Shown: positions 29,908 through 38,731, counted from the first letter of the stretch. The stretch: 64,000 nt of DNA from Prochlorococcus sp. AG-409-K04 (GCA_003215555.1 QCKE01000003.1:88712-152711), one strand, 5' to 3'. The notes: generated by a model not told the origin, from the sequence alone. Made by a program: numbers and translations.

Positions 29908-31320
29908 ATGAGTAAGAAGTATGACGCTGGGGTTAAGGAGTACAGAGACACTTACTGGACTCCTGACTATGTCCCACTAGATACAGACCTGTTGGCTTGC
30001 TTTAAATGCACAGGCCAAGAAGGTGTCCCAAGAGAGGAAGTAGCAGCTGCGGTAGCTGCTGAATCATCAACAGGTACCTGGTCAACTGTTTGGTCCGAAT
30101 TGCTAACTGACCTAGAATTTTATAAGGGTCGTTGCTATCGCATCGAAGACGTTCCAGGAGACAAAGAGTCTTTTTATGCATTTATTGCATATCCACTAGA
30201 TCTTTTTGAAGAAGGTTCAATTACTAACGTTCTGACTTCATTGGTCGGTAATGTTTTTGGATTTAAAGCTTTACGCCACTTGCGTTTAGAAGATATCCGT
30301 TTCCCAATGGCCTTTATTAAGACCTGTGGTGGACCTCCTAATGGAATTGTGGTAGAGCGTGACCGCTTAAATAAGTATGGTCGTCCTCTTCTTGGTTGTA
30401 CCATTAAGCCTAAGCTTGGTCTTTCTGGTAAAAACTACGGACGCGTTGTTTATGAATGCCTTCGTGGTGGATTAGACCTAACTAAAGATGATGAGAATAT
30501 CAACTCACAACCTTTCCAGCGTTGGAGAGAGCGTTTTGAGTTTGTTGCAGAAGCTGTAAAGCTAGCTCAACAAGAAACTGGTGAAGTTAAGGGACATTAC
30601 CTTAACTGTACTGCTACTACTCCTGAAGAGATGTATGAGCGTGCTGAGTTCGCTAAAGAACTTGATATGCCTATCATCATGCATGACTACATTACTGGTG
30701 GTTTTACTGCAAATACAGGTTTAGCTAATTGGTGTCGTAAAAATGGCATGTTGCTTCATATTCATAGAGCAATGCATGCTGTTATTGACCGTCATCCTAA
30801 GCATGGTATTCATTTCCGTGTTCTTGCTAAGTGCTTACGTCTTTCCGGAGGAGACCAACTTCATACAGGAACCGTCGTAGGTAAGTTAGAAGGTGATCGT
30901 CAGACCACCCTTGGCTATATTGACAATTTGCGTGAATCTTTTGTCCCAGAAGACCGTACACGCGGTAATTTCTTCGATCAAGACTGGGGCTCTATGCCTG
31001 GTGTGTTCGCTGTAGCTTCAGGTGGTATTCATGTATGGCATATGCCAGCATTGCTAGCAATCTTTGGTGACGACTCTTGTCTCCAATTCGGTGGTGGAAC
31101 CCATGGACATCCTTGGGGATCTGCAGCTGGTGCGGCTGCTAACCGTGTAGCTCTAGAAGCATGTGTTAAGGCACGTAATGCAGGAAGAGAGATTGAAAAA
31201 GAAAGTCGCGACATCCTTATGGAAGCCGCTAAGCACAGCCCAGAATTGGCTATTGCTCTAGAAACTTGGAAGGAGATCAAGTTTGAGTTTGATACTGTCG
31301 ACAAGCTCGACGTACAGTAA
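29908..31320 (+). CDS. cbbL: RuBisCO large subunit, form IA
   Basis: Catalytic subunit of ribulose-1,5-bisphosphate carboxylase/oxygenase, fixing CO2 inside the carboxysome. Full length at 470 aa. The catalytic motif [14 protein letters not shown] contains an active-site Lys, and the carbamylated Lys is K193 in [12 protein letters not shown], with metal ligands in the same DDE stretch. Loop 6 is [11 protein letters not shown]. The proteobacterial form IA sequence and alpha-carboxysome context are hallmarks of marine picocyanobacteria. A strong AAAGGAG ribosome site lies 7 bp before the ATG. Confidence 0.99.
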   Translation: MSKKYDAGVKEYRDTYWTPDYVPLDTDLLACFKCTGQEGVPREEVAAAVAAESSTGTWSTVWSELLTDLEFYKGRCYRIEDVPGDKESFYAFIAYPLDLFEEGSITNVLTSLVGNVFGFKALRHLRLEDIRFPMAFIKTCGGPPNGIVVERDRLNKYGRPLLGCTIKPKLGLSGKNYGRVVYECLRGGLDLTKDDENINSQPFQRWRERFEFVAEAVKLAQQETGEVKGHYLNCTATTPEEMYERAEFAKELDMPIIMHDYITGGFTANTGLANWCRKNGMLLHIHRAMHAVIDRHPKHGIHFRVLAKCLRLSGGDQLHTGTVVGKLEGDRQTTLGYIDNLRESFVPEDRTRGNFFDQDWGSMPGVFAVASGGIHVWHMPALLAIFGDDSCLQFGGGTHGHPWGSAAGAAANRVALEACVKARNAGREIEKESRDILMEAAKHSPELAIALETWKEIKFEFDTVDKLDVQ

Positions 31321-31329
31321 TAGCAATAA

Positions 31330-31364
31330 GAAGGAGACTATTTAGTCTCCTTCATCTTTTTTCT
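31330..31364 (+). terminator. Terminator-like hairpin between cbbL and cbbS
   Basis: GAAGGAGACTA (31330-31340) and TAGTCTCCTTC (31343-31353) are exact reverse complements, giving a 10-11-bp stem with a tiny loop, followed by ATCTTTTTTCT. It looks like an intrinsic terminator 9 bp after the cbbL stop, yet it lies inside an operon whose next gene must be expressed. Partial termination or a 3'-end protecting role after processing is likely. A second hairpin, TGCCGA/TCGGCA (31374-31391), follows. Confidence 0.75.
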
Positions 31365-31417
31365 AAAAACTTTTGCCGATAAGATTCGGCATTTATTCAT
31401 TCACTTACAGGTTCACC

Positions 31418-31759
31418 ATGCCTTTCCAGAGCACAGTTGGTGACTATCAAACAGTTGCCACCTTAGAGACTTTCGGCTTCTTGCCGCCGATGTCACAAGA
31501 CGAAATTTACGATCAAATTGCTTACATCATTGCTCAGGGTTGGAGCCCTGTTATTGAGCATGTTCATCCAAGTGGTTCCATGCAGTCCTATTGGTCTTAT
31601 TGGAAACTGCCTTTCTTCGGAGAAAAAGACTTGAACGTGGTTGTTAATGAGCTTGAGGCATGTCATCGTGCATATCCTGATCACCATGTTCGCATGGTTG
31701 GCTATGACGCTTATACCCAAAGCCAAGGTACAGCTTTCGTGGTTTTCCAAGGTCGCTGA
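31418..31759 (+). CDS. cbbS: RuBisCO small subunit, form IA
   Basis: Small subunit capping the L8 core of RuBisCO. It opens MPFQSTVGDYQTV and includes the VEHVHPSGSMQSYW-like and YPDHHVRMVGYDAY segments. I use ATG 31418 (113 aa), since the upstream in-frame extension lies within the cbbL-cbbS hairpin region and is not conserved in the family. There is no strong Shine-Dalgarno sequence. It is flanked by hairpins on both sides. Confidence 0.98.
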   Translation: MPFQSTVGDYQTVATLETFGFLPPMSQDEIYDQIAYIIAQGWSPVIEHVHPSGSMQSYWSYWKLPFFGEKDLNVVVNELEACHRAYPDHHVRMVGYDAYTQSQGTAFVVFQGR

Positions 31760-31780
31760 TTCTTCAGTTATCAGTTTTTA

Positions 31781-31804
31781 ATAGCCTCGATTTCTCGAGG
31801 CTAT
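31781..31804 (+). promoter_or_regulatory. Hairpin in cbbS-csoS2 spacer
   Basis: ATAGCCTCGA (31781-31790) and TCGAGGCTAT (31795-31804) form a perfect 10-bp stem with a TTTC loop, 21 bp after the cbbS stop. It is followed by ATCTCTC rather than a T-run, so complete termination is unlikely. It may act as a 3' protector for the highly needed cbbLS message, or as a processing site before csoS2. Confidence 0.7.
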
Positions 31805-31861
31805 ATCTCTCAAAAAGAGCAGATTAATCTTCTCTAATTACAAAGTTTTACAAGGGCGGAC

Positions 31862-34246
31862 ATGGCATCACAATCTAGTAGAGAACTTGCACTTGAGCGT
31901 CGTAAGGCTCTTAGTACAGGAGGTAAAAAGGCCTCTTTACTAAGCACATCAAGTCCTAATCGCATTAGATCTGTATCTGATGTAGGTGTTACAAGGACTG
32001 ATAAATCCTTTATTAAGTCAAGTGAAAACCAGGTTAGTTCAGCCCAAAAAGTGATTTCAAAAACATCTACATCTATTTCTGCGTCTTCAACAAGCAGTCA
32101 TTCCAAAATAAGGAATCCTAGGCCAATAAGTAATCCTAGTCGTGAGCTAGTTCTTCGACGTCGTGAAGCTCTCTCGCAACGCGGTAAGACAGCAGATAAA
32201 AGTCAAGATAGAACAAGAGTAGATGTAGCAAAAAATTCTTCAAAAGTTGTTGCAGTTAATACTCAAGTTGAAGCATGTTGTGAACCGTGTGCAGAAGAAA
32301 AAGCACGTCAGTCCGCATCAGGAAAATCCAGTAAATTAACTCTTAATATTCCTAAAGCTACTTCTCGTCGTAATTCTAGTTCCAAACGAAGAGCAATAGA
32401 AAATCCTAGTAGAGCTCTTGTTTTAGCAAGAAGAGAAGCATTGTCTAAGCATGGCAAATCTGCTTCTGTCCAACCAACAACTCCTGCAGCAGTTGCTCGT
32501 CAAGGTAATCCTGATTTATCTAGTAGGGAAATATCTCAACGTGTTAGAGAGCTTAGGAGTAAAATTGGCGCTACAGGTAAGCAACGTTCTTGTGGAACAA
32601 GACCTTGTGGTCCCAATAAGCATGGATCAAAGGACTCTGCATTGGCTGCAGATGCACATTGGAAAGTAGGAGTTAGTGAGACTTCTTCCGGACAGATTGT
32701 TACAGGTACACAAGCTAATAGATCTCTTAAAACCACTGGTAATGAAGCTAGTACTTGTCGTTCTGTTACTGGTACACAATATCTAGGTGCAGATACAATT
32801 AATACTTTCTGTGAGACTCCACCTTCTTTATCTCAGCCACCTAAAGTTTCCGTTACAAGTACTTCACATGGTAATCAGGTTACAGGAAATGAAGTTGGTC
32901 GCTCAGAGAAAGTAACTGGAGATGAGCCTGGTACCTGTAAGAATTTGACCGGTACAGAATATGTGTCAGCTAATCAATCAACTTCTTATTGTGGAGGAGT
33001 AAATCCCTCTCCATTAAAAGTTGGGCAAAGTCTTACTCAAGACGGACGAAAGGTAAGTGGTGTTATGGTTGGTCGCTCAGGCAATGTAACTGGAGATGAG
33101 GCGGGCTCTAACAAAAATCTTACTGGCGATCAATATCTCGGAGCTGATCCTTTGCCAGATGGAAGACCAGCAAGAAAAGTAGGTGTTTTTAATACACTCA
33201 ATGGCACTGCTGTAACAGGTACAGGAGTTGGTAGAGCCTCTAGTGTTACTGGAGATGAGGCTGGTAGTTGTAAGAATGTAACTGGAGATGAATATGTGGG
33301 ATCGCAGCAATATGACTCCTTTTGTGGAGGAATCCCTGCGCCAGAAGCTCAAAAGGTTGGATTAAGCTTGACAAATAAAGCTCAGTCAGTCAGTGGAACA
33401 ATGACAGGTCGATCTTCTTTAGTTACTGGAGATGAGCCCGGAACTTGTAAGTCAGTTACTGGAACTCCTTATACAGGATTAGAAGAAGCTGCTCAACTTT
33501 GTGAAAGTCGTGCACTTGATGAAGTTCAATATAGAACTCCTAGAAGAATTGGGACCCCTGCTGCTCCAATGACAGGGCTTCAACCAGGTGTTGGTGGTGT
33601 TATGACTGGGGCTGATAAAGGAGCTTGTGAGACTCTTACTGGAACTCCATATGTTGGCGCAGATCAACTTGTTCAAGCTTGTGGAGCAGATGCTCCTGCG
33701 GGAAGTCAGGATTATCAAGACTCTGACTCATCAAGTTTTGGTAAGAGATTTACAGTTACATCTCCAGCTAAAGCTGCACAATCAGACCGCGACTCTGCTT
33801 TAGGTGTAACAGGTACTAGTTATGAAAAATCTACTAATATAACTGGTCCTTTTGATATGGCTCCTAATAAGGTTACTGGTACGGAGCAATTTAGGTTTGG
33901 AAATAAAAGACCTTTAATAGCAAATGTTCAAGAGCAATCTAAAGAGGCTTCATCTCACTCAAAAGAATTATCAGGACGCCCACAATCAAGAATTACTGGA
34001 GAAGGGCAATCTGCTGGTTTAAACATTACCGGAGATGATTGGGCGAGGGGTGAAAGCGTGACAGGTACTGAGGGTGCATCTGCAAGAAGACGTAATCCTT
34101 CTAGACCTGGAGGTATGAGTGCAATGCCTTCCTTTGATAACAAAAGAAACGAACAACTAGCTAAACCAGATCTTTTGATAACTGGTTCCAGTGGAAATAC
34201 CGGAGAAGGCCAATTGGTTACTTTCTCCGGTGGAGCAAGAGGTTGA
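31862..34246 (+). CDS. csoS2: Carboxysome assembly scaffold CsoS2
   Basis: A 794-aa, largely disordered scaffold linking RuBisCO to the shell. The N-terminal domain has four basic repeats: SRELALERRKALSTGGK, SRELVLRRREALSQRGK, SRALVLARREALSKHGK and a diverged SREISQRVRELRSKIG. These bind RuBisCO. The middle region (about residues 265-615) has six repeats rich in V/I/LTG and paired Cys (for example VTGDEPGTCK...TGTEY). The C-terminal region has further ITG motifs and ends VTFSGGARG, the shell-anchoring tail. I saw no clear site for the internal frameshift known in Halothiobacillus. Confidence 0.97.
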   Translation: MASQSSRELALERRKALSTGGKKASLLSTSSPNRIRSVSDVGVTRTDKSFIKSSENQVSSAQKVISKTSTSISASSTSSHSKIRNPRPISNPSRELVLRRREALSQRGKTADKSQDRTRVDVAKNSSKVVAVNTQVEACCEPCAEEKARQSASGKSSKLTLNIPKATSRRNSSSKRRAIENPSRALVLARREALSKHGKSASVQPTTPAAVARQGNPDLSSREISQRVRELRSKIGATGKQRSCGTRPCGPNKHGSKDSALAADAHWKVGVSETSSGQIVTGTQANRSLKTTGNEASTCRSVTGTQYLGADTINTFCETPPSLSQPPKVSVTSTSHGNQVTGNEVGRSEKVTGDEPGTCKNLTGTEYVSANQSTSYCGGVNPSPLKVGQSLTQDGRKVSGVMVGRSGNVTGDEAGSNKNLTGDQYLGADPLPDGRPARKVGVFNTLNGTAVTGTGVGRASSVTGDEAGSCKNVTGDEYVGSQQYDSFCGGIPAPEAQKVGLSLTNKAQSVSGTMTGRSSLVTGDEPGTCKSVTGTPYTGLEEAAQLCESRALDEVQYRTPRRIGTPAAPMTGLQPGVGGVMTGADKGACETLTGTPYVGADQLVQACGADAPAGSQDYQDSDSSSFGKRFTVTSPAKAAQSDRDSALGVTGTSYEKSTNITGPFDMAPNKVTGTEQFRFGNKRPLIANVQEQSKEASSHSKELSGRPQSRITGEGQSAGLNITGDDWARGESVTGTEGASARRRNPSRPGGMSAMPSFDNKRNEQLAKPDLLITGSSGNTGEGQLVTFSGGARG

Positions 34247-34253
34247 TTGAGTA

Positions 34254-35795
34254 ATGGCCTTTAGAAGCTTGGCCAATAATAGAAAGCGTTTTCTAGGACC
34301 GACTGCACCTAGAAAATATTTTCCTTCTGCCACCGAAACTAAAATTGAGCAAAAGGCTATTAATTTGACAGGGGGTATGCCTACTAAGACCTCTCATCCC
34401 CTAACTGATTTGGTTGAAAATAAAAAACTTGAAAGTTATGAATCTGAGACTAAGCAAAGTTTTGATCGTATAGTTCCTTTACTGAAAAGAATTTCTGCTC
34501 TCCAGCATGAAGAAGATTTTGTTGAAAAATCTCAACAACTTGCAAATGCAGAGTTAGGCATAGAATTGCCTATTCATATCCTTGAAAAAGCCTGGGTACA
34601 ACCTCTAGATATGCGGGCTTTATTTGCGGCATGTGTTTTTAAAGCTCATGAAAATTCAAGTGACAAGTTTTTCAACTCAGATCCCTTAAATGCTTCTGCT
34701 GATAGTCAGGCTGCAAAATCATTTCAATCATTTCTTTACGAATGTGGATTTCACTTGTTAGATGTAACACCTTGCGCAGATGGTCGTTTGGCTCATTCTA
34801 TTGCCTATGCACTAAGAATTCCATTTAGTTCAGTTCGTAGAAGATCTCATGCTGGCGCAATGTTTGATGTTGAGAAGACTGTTAATAGATGGGTGAAAAC
34901 AGAGCATAAGCGTTACAGAGAAAGCTCACCAAATTCATTTAATGAACAAACTTCTTATTTAAAAGTAGTTCTTTATCACTTTAGTTCACTAGACCCTTCT
35001 CATCAAGGTTGTGCAGCTCATGGTAGTAATGACAAACTTGCAGCTTCTTCCGGTTATCAACGATTACTTGATTTTCAAGAATCTATTGAAAATAGCTTTT
35101 GTTGCGGAGCTTCTGTTGATCTTTTGCTTATAGGTCTTGATACAGATACTGATGCAATTAGGGTGCATGTACCAGATTCTAAAAATAATGTAAATCTTGA
35201 TGATTGGGTCTCTACTACTGATGTTTATGAAGAGACTAAACACCTTCCAGCTGATCAAGCGATGGTTAAAATTTCTGAAAAAATAAATTTAGGCGCTTCT
35301 GGTCAAGTTAATCCTGGAATGGTTAAATTTATTCGTAGATTAATAGTTAACAATATCTCCCAAATTGATTATGTTCGTCATTTTCATAATGGCTCTTATT
35401 CAGACGCAGGACATGCTGAACGTTTTATAGGTGTAGGTATAGGATTTAAAGAAGTTCACTTAAGAAACCTCACTTACTTTGCTCATTTAGATACTGTAGA
35501 AGAAGGTGCTCCTGATTTAGATGTAGGAATAAAGATTTTTAAGGGCTTAAATGTTTCTAGAGATTTGCCAATACCCATTGTTATCCGATTTGATTATTCT
35601 GGTAAAGTTCCTGGTGCAAGACAAAGAGCTTTATCAGATTGTAAGAGAGTCAATAATGCTATTTGTTCACGTTATCGATATTTGGTAGACAAAGGACTAT
35701 TACATACATGTCTTACTATTAGAGATCGTGATAAAAAAGATTCTGCAGAAGTTGTAGGGTCTTCTCTCGACCCCGTCCTTAAAGAGGAACATTGA
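34254..35795 (+). CDS. csoSCA: Carboxysomal carbonic anhydrase CsoSCA (CsoS3, epsilon-type beta-CA)
   Basis: Shell-associated carbonic anhydrase that converts bicarbonate to CO2 for RuBisCO. The 513-aa product has an N-terminal helical region, a catalytic domain and a degenerate second domain. Zinc ligands line up with H. neapolitanus C173/H242/C253: C174 (TPCADGR), H242 (YHFSSLD) and C253 (HQGCAAHG). The Asp-Arg pair is D176/R178. The basic N-terminal tail (AFRSLANNRKRF) may bind RuBisCO. It begins 7 bp after csoS2. Confidence 0.97.
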   Translation: MAFRSLANNRKRFLGPTAPRKYFPSATETKIEQKAINLTGGMPTKTSHPLTDLVENKKLESYESETKQSFDRIVPLLKRISALQHEEDFVEKSQQLANAELGIELPIHILEKAWVQPLDMRALFAACVFKAHENSSDKFFNSDPLNASADSQAAKSFQSFLYECGFHLLDVTPCADGRLAHSIAYALRIPFSSVRRRSHAGAMFDVEKTVNRWVKTEHKRYRESSPNSFNEQTSYLKVVLYHFSSLDPSHQGCAAHGSNDKLAASSGYQRLLDFQESIENSFCCGASVDLLLIGLDTDTDAIRVHVPDSKNNVNLDDWVSTTDVYEETKHLPADQAMVKISEKINLGASGQVNPGMVKFIRRLIVNNISQIDYVRHFHNGSYSDAGHAERFIGVGIGFKEVHLRNLTYFAHLDTVEEGAPDLDVGIKIFKGLNVSRDLPIPIVIRFDYSGKVPGARQRALSDCKRVNNAICSRYRYLVDKGLLHTCLTIRDRDKKDSAEVVGSSLDPVLKEEH

Positions 35796-35796
35796 C

Positions 35797-36072
35797 ATGT
35801 TGATTTGTAAGGTGGTTAAGCCACTTGTTTCTACAAACCGTATACCAGGTTTTGAACATAAGCATCTTCAGGTCGTTTTAGATGGCAGCTCTAAAAAAGT
35901 TGCTGTTGATGCTGTAGGGTGTAAGCCTGATGATTGGGTTATTTGTGTTGGAAGCTCTGCTGCCAGAGAAGCTGCTGGAAGTAAATCATATCCTAGTGAT
36001 TTGACAATAGTTGGGATTATTGATCATTGGGACCCTGTTGCTTCTAATTCAAATTCAGGGGGTCAGAAATAA
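35797..36072 (+). CDS. csoS4A: Carboxysome vertex protein CsoS4A (BMV pentamer)
   Basis: A 91-aa EutN/CcmL-type protein whose pentamers cap shell vertices. The sequence MLICKVVKPLVSTNRIPGFEHKHLQVV and the glycine-serine motif VCVGSSAAREA are typical. The ATG lies 1 bp after the csoSCA stop, and the stop overlaps the csoS4B ATG in TAATG, so translation is coupled throughout. Confidence 0.97.
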   Translation: MLICKVVKPLVSTNRIPGFEHKHLQVVLDGSSKKVAVDAVGCKPDDWVICVGSSAAREAAGSKSYPSDLTIVGIIDHWDPVASNSNSGGQK

Positions 36073-36323
36073 TGGAAATCATGCAAGTTATGGGAAGGTT
36101 GGTTTGTACTCAAAGAGTAGATGGATTAGGACATATGCATTTACGAGTTCTAAAAAACAATAAAGGGAAGCAACTTGTAGCTGTTGACCCAGTAGGTGCT
36201 AGACAAGGAAATTGGGTTTTTACAGCGAGTGGTTCTGCCGCAAGATTTGCTTGCCCAAATCCATCAATTCAAACTGATTTGACCATTGGCGGAATCATTG
36301 ATTATTGGAGTCCTGATGGTTAA
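36072..36323 (+). CDS. csoS4B: Carboxysome vertex protein CsoS4B (BMV pentamer)
   Basis: An 83-aa paralog of CsoS4A, with MQVMGRLVCTQRVDGLGHMHLRVL and the conserved VFTASGSAARFA motif. It forms the second, less abundant type of vertex pentamer. The start overlaps the csoS4A stop by one base. An ATG three codons further in (MQVMGRL) is a possible alternative start. Confidence 0.96.
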   Translation: MEIMQVMGRLVCTQRVDGLGHMHLRVLKNNKGKQLVAVDPVGARQGNWVFTASGSAARFACPNPSIQTDLTIGGIIDYWSPDG

Positions 36324-36356
36324 ATCTTGAAATTTCCAAGCCTTAAAAAAAAAACC

Positions 36357-36836
36357 ATGACTTCATCATCATCCCTTAGTTCTAACGCAAAACTAGATTC
36401 AAATAGTACTGATCCTTCTAAACAGGTAGTAGACGTTGACTCTAAAACGGTAACTTCTTCAAAAAAATTAAAATCCTCAAACAATTTTGGCGGAACAAGA
36501 GGAATGTCAACAAAAAGAACTTCTAGTTTTGATGAATCAATTTCTGGAATAGCCCTGGGAATGATAGAAACTCGTGGAATGGTGCCAGCAATAGAAGCTG
36601 CTGATGCTATGACCAAAGCTGCAGAAGTGACATTGGTTGTCAGAGAGTATGTTGGAGGTGGTTATGTAAGTGTTTTAGTCCGCGGAGAAACCGGTGCTGT
36701 AAATGCATCAGTTCGTGCTGGAGCGGATGCATGTGAGAGAGTCGGAGATGGATTGGTTTCTGCTCATATCATTGCTAGACCTCATTTTGAAGTGGAACCT
36801 ATTCTTAAAGTTAGTGGAGCAAAGCGTCGCCTTTAA
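36357..36836 (+). CDS. csoS1E: Carboxysome shell protein CsoS1E (BMC with N-terminal extension)
   Basis: A BMC-domain protein (about 95 C-terminal residues, close to CsoS1) carrying an N-terminal Ser/Lys/Thr-rich, probably disordered extension of about 65 residues. I choose ATG 36357 (MTSSSSLSS..., 159 aa); an in-frame TTG 30 bp upstream is possible. There is no clear Shine-Dalgarno sequence. CsoS1E occurs in low-light Prochlorococcus and marine Synechococcus and is lacking in high-light strains, which supports the ecotype guess. The role of the extension is unknown. Confidence 0.93.
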   Translation: MTSSSSLSSNAKLDSNSTDPSKQVVDVDSKTVTSSKKLKSSNNFGGTRGMSTKRTSSFDESISGIALGMIETRGMVPAIEAADAMTKAAEVTLVVREYVGGGYVSVLVRGETGAVNASVRAGADACERVGDGLVSAHIIARPHFEVEPILKVSGAKRRL

Positions 36837-36895
36837 AATTTACTTGTTTATAGGGTTTGTCTCGTTTACCGTTTTAGGTAATTAAATTATTGATT

Positions 36896-37147
36896 ATGAA
36901 TAACTGGAATGAGAGAAAGCGTCCTATACGCTTAGAAAAAAGATTTGAATTTGATAGTTATGATCAAACCAGAGATTTTCTTGATCGTTTAGGAGATCTT
37001 TGTGAAGTACGTAAACGTTTTCCAGACATAAGTTTTGGAAAAACGTATGTAAACCTAACCTTGCAACCACAGACTGATGAGAAGGATGCTGAATTGTCTG
37101 AATTAGAGCAGGAGTTTGCTAAGGAAATAGATAGTTTATGTGATTAA
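36896..37147 (+). CDS. acRAF: Alpha-carboxysome RuBisCO assembly factor (pterin dehydratase-like)
   Basis: An 83-aa protein with the pterin-4a-carbinolamine dehydratase fold pattern but without its usual catalytic His set. It reads KRPIRLEKRFEFDSYDQTRDFLDRL, then RFPDISFGKTYVNLTL. In alpha-carboxysome loci this protein acts as a RuBisCO assembly chaperone. ATG 36896 is preferred over the TTG 6 bp upstream. It is last in the operon and converges with the DUF3136-like gene (5 bp between stops). Confidence 0.9.
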   Translation: MNNWNERKRPIRLEKRFEFDSYDQTRDFLDRLGDLCEVRKRFPDISFGKTYVNLTLQPQTDEKDAELSELEQEFAKEIDSLCD

Positions 37148-37152
37148 AAATG

Positions 37153-37377
37153 TTACTCTTTTCCTTCGGATATATCTCTTTTAATGAGTGCCATTAAATA
37201 AGCTGGAGACTTGTATCGACCTGGAAGACATCGATTGAGTGTCTCTAGGTACCCCCAACAGACAGTCCTTTCAATTTGTTTAACAGAACAGCCTTGTTCA
37301 AGCAGACGCCTTAAGGCCTTGCAATATAGAGGGTAGCCTGCCTCTAGTTCTCCGATTGTCAGCTTTGCTGTGGACAT
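37153..37377 (-). CDS. Conserved picocyanobacterial small protein (DUF3136-like)
   Basis: A 74-aa protein from ATG 37377 (MSTAKLTIGELEAGYPLYCK...; an ATG 33 bp upstream is in frame). Centre: LRRLLEQGCSVKQIERTVCW and LETLNRCLPGRYKSP. I believe this is the DUF3136 family, common in marine picocyanobacteria. The helical, Cys-containing pattern could bind nucleic acid, but no function is known. It converges with acRAF at the end of the carboxysome locus. Confidence 0.72.
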   Translation of the reverse strand: MSTAKLTIGELEAGYPLYCKALRRLLEQGCSVKQIERTVCWGYLETLNRCLPGRYKSPAYLMALIKRDISEGKE

Positions 37378-37449
37378 ACTTTGTCCCAGGTCAACATTTA
37401 ATCTAGCCAATAGGATGGCCAGGTTGCAAATAGAAGGCCCGAAGTTTCT

Positions 37450-37863
37450 TCATTGTATTGTTTCTAAACCAAGCCAAGCTACACAGTCAATTTCTACAAG
37501 AGCTCCTTTAGGCAAGGCCGATACTTCAACACATGCTCTTGCAGGGCTAATTTCGTCGCTAAAAAAGTCAGAATAAATTGTGTTTACTTTATTGAAGTCT
37601 TTTAAATTAACTAAATAAATAGTAGTTCGAATAACATTTGATGCATTAGCACCTGCTTCATTGAGTACTGCAAAAAGGTTTTTAAGTACTTGAATTGTTT
37701 CTTCTTCTACATTGCCATCACCAACTATCATTCCTGACAATGAGTCCAATGCAATTTGTCCAGAGCAATAAAGCCATCCTCCCGCAAGGACAGCTTGCTT
37801 ATAAGGTCCTACTGGAAAAGGTGCTAATTTTGTTTCAATAGCTTTTTTTGAAATAGAAGTCAT
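37450..37863 (-). CDS. ridA: RidA/YjgF-family enamine/imine deaminase
   Basis: Hydrolyses reactive enamine/imine intermediates from PLP enzymes such as threonine dehydratase. The family motifs are visible: APFPVGPYKQAV at the N-terminus, YCSGQIALD, and the C-terminal SPARACVEVSALPKGALVEID with the catalytic Arg. I take ATG 37863 (MTSISKK..., 137 aa), two codons after an alternative ATG. It is downstream of gloB on the same strand. Confidence 0.95.
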   Translation of the reverse strand: MTSISKKAIETKLAPFPVGPYKQAVLAGGWLYCSGQIALDSLSGMIVGDGNVEEETIQVLKNLFAVLNEAGANASNVIRTTIYLVNLKDFNKVNTIYSDFFSDEISPARACVEVSALPKGALVEIDCVAWLGLETIQ

Positions 37864-37919
37864 AAACAAGTATGGAAATTTATATGAAATTACATCTTAA
37901 GAATTTATCTCTTTTGTGA

Positions 37920-38681
37920 TTAGGTTTTCCAATTGTCTTTATGTAACCTTAATTTTGAAAACTCTAAGGAATTTTTAGCTCTAAGAAATAAATTGGTTTT
38001 TCTTTCCTCAGAAATGGTACTTGGTAGTGTTAATAACCCTTTAGACCTTAGATTTATAACTTTCTTGAGTCTTTCATTTATAGCAGAATCCCTTGGGAAA
38101 ATGGAATGCGCCCATTCTAGGTTTGATTGTGTGTATTCATGAGCACAATAAATCTTTGTATTCTCTGGTAGTTGATTTATTCGATTGATTGAATCAAACA
38201 TTTCTTGCGGACTTCCTTCAAATAAACGCCCACAACCTGCTCCAAACAAGGTGTCTCCACAAAAAAGAATAGGAGTAACTCCCTCATCTTTGGGCCTAGA
38301 GATAAAAAAAGAAAAATGATGTTTAGTATGTCCAGGAACTTTTAGAACTTTTATTTTTTCTCCTAAAAGAGTTAGATTTTCATTATCTAGAACTGATTTT
38401 GTTTGGAATGGTATTCGTTTTATATCTTCCTTAGAAGCTATTACTGAAGCTGATTTCCAGATTTTCAGAAGTTCTTGTGTGCCTCCAATGTGATCCTCGT
38501 GATGATGGGTTTGCAATACTGAATGTAAGTTTAATTCTTGTTGCTTTAACCAACATATTACTGGTTTTGAAACAGCTGGATCTACAACAACTGCTTGATT
38601 TCCTTTTACCCAAATCCATATGATGTTGTCTTCTAGTACTGGAATAGGATGAATGATGAAATTGTTCTTTTCTAGTTCCAT
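37920..38681 (-). CDS. gloB: Hydroxyacylglutathione hydrolase (glyoxalase II)
   Basis: Hydrolyses S-lactoylglutathione to lactate and glutathione in methylglyoxal detoxification. A 253-aa metallo-beta-lactamase-fold enzyme with metal motif T58HHHEDH64, then VPGHTKHH and LFCGDTLFGAGCGRLF (metal-bridging Asp), and YCAHEYTQSN. It lies about 57 bp upstream of ridA. It complements the glutathione reductase and GST genes at 45-47 kb. Confidence 0.95.
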   Translation of the reverse strand: MELEKNNFIIHPIPVLEDNIIWIWVKGNQAVVVDPAVSKPVICWLKQQELNLHSVLQTHHHEDHIGGTQELLKIWKSASVIASKEDIKRIPFQTKSVLDNENLTLLGEKIKVLKVPGHTKHHFSFFISRPKDEGVTPILFCGDTLFGAGCGRLFEGSPQEMFDSINRINQLPENTKIYCAHEYTQSNLEWAHSIFPRDSAINERLKKVINLRSKGLLTLPSTISEERKTNLFLRAKNSLEFSKLRLHKDNWKT

Positions 38682-38731
38682 AGCTTTAACACTAGCTCTA
38701 ATAGTTAAAGTTCTGATTGTTTAATTAACTT

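Noticed and set aside
31029..31304. Minus-strand ORF of 91 codons within cbbL
   Set aside because: Fully antisense to conserved RuBisCO sequence, no ribosome site, no recognisable protein.
33077..33352. Minus-strand ORF inside csoS2 (and a similar one at 33479-33718)
   Set aside because: Antisense shadows of the repetitive csoS2 coding sequence; Ser/Thr-rich translations mirror the VTG repeats.
31862..34246. Programmed frameshift in csoS2 giving two isoforms
   Set aside because: Known in Halothiobacillus, but I found no convincing slippery site followed by a stem here.
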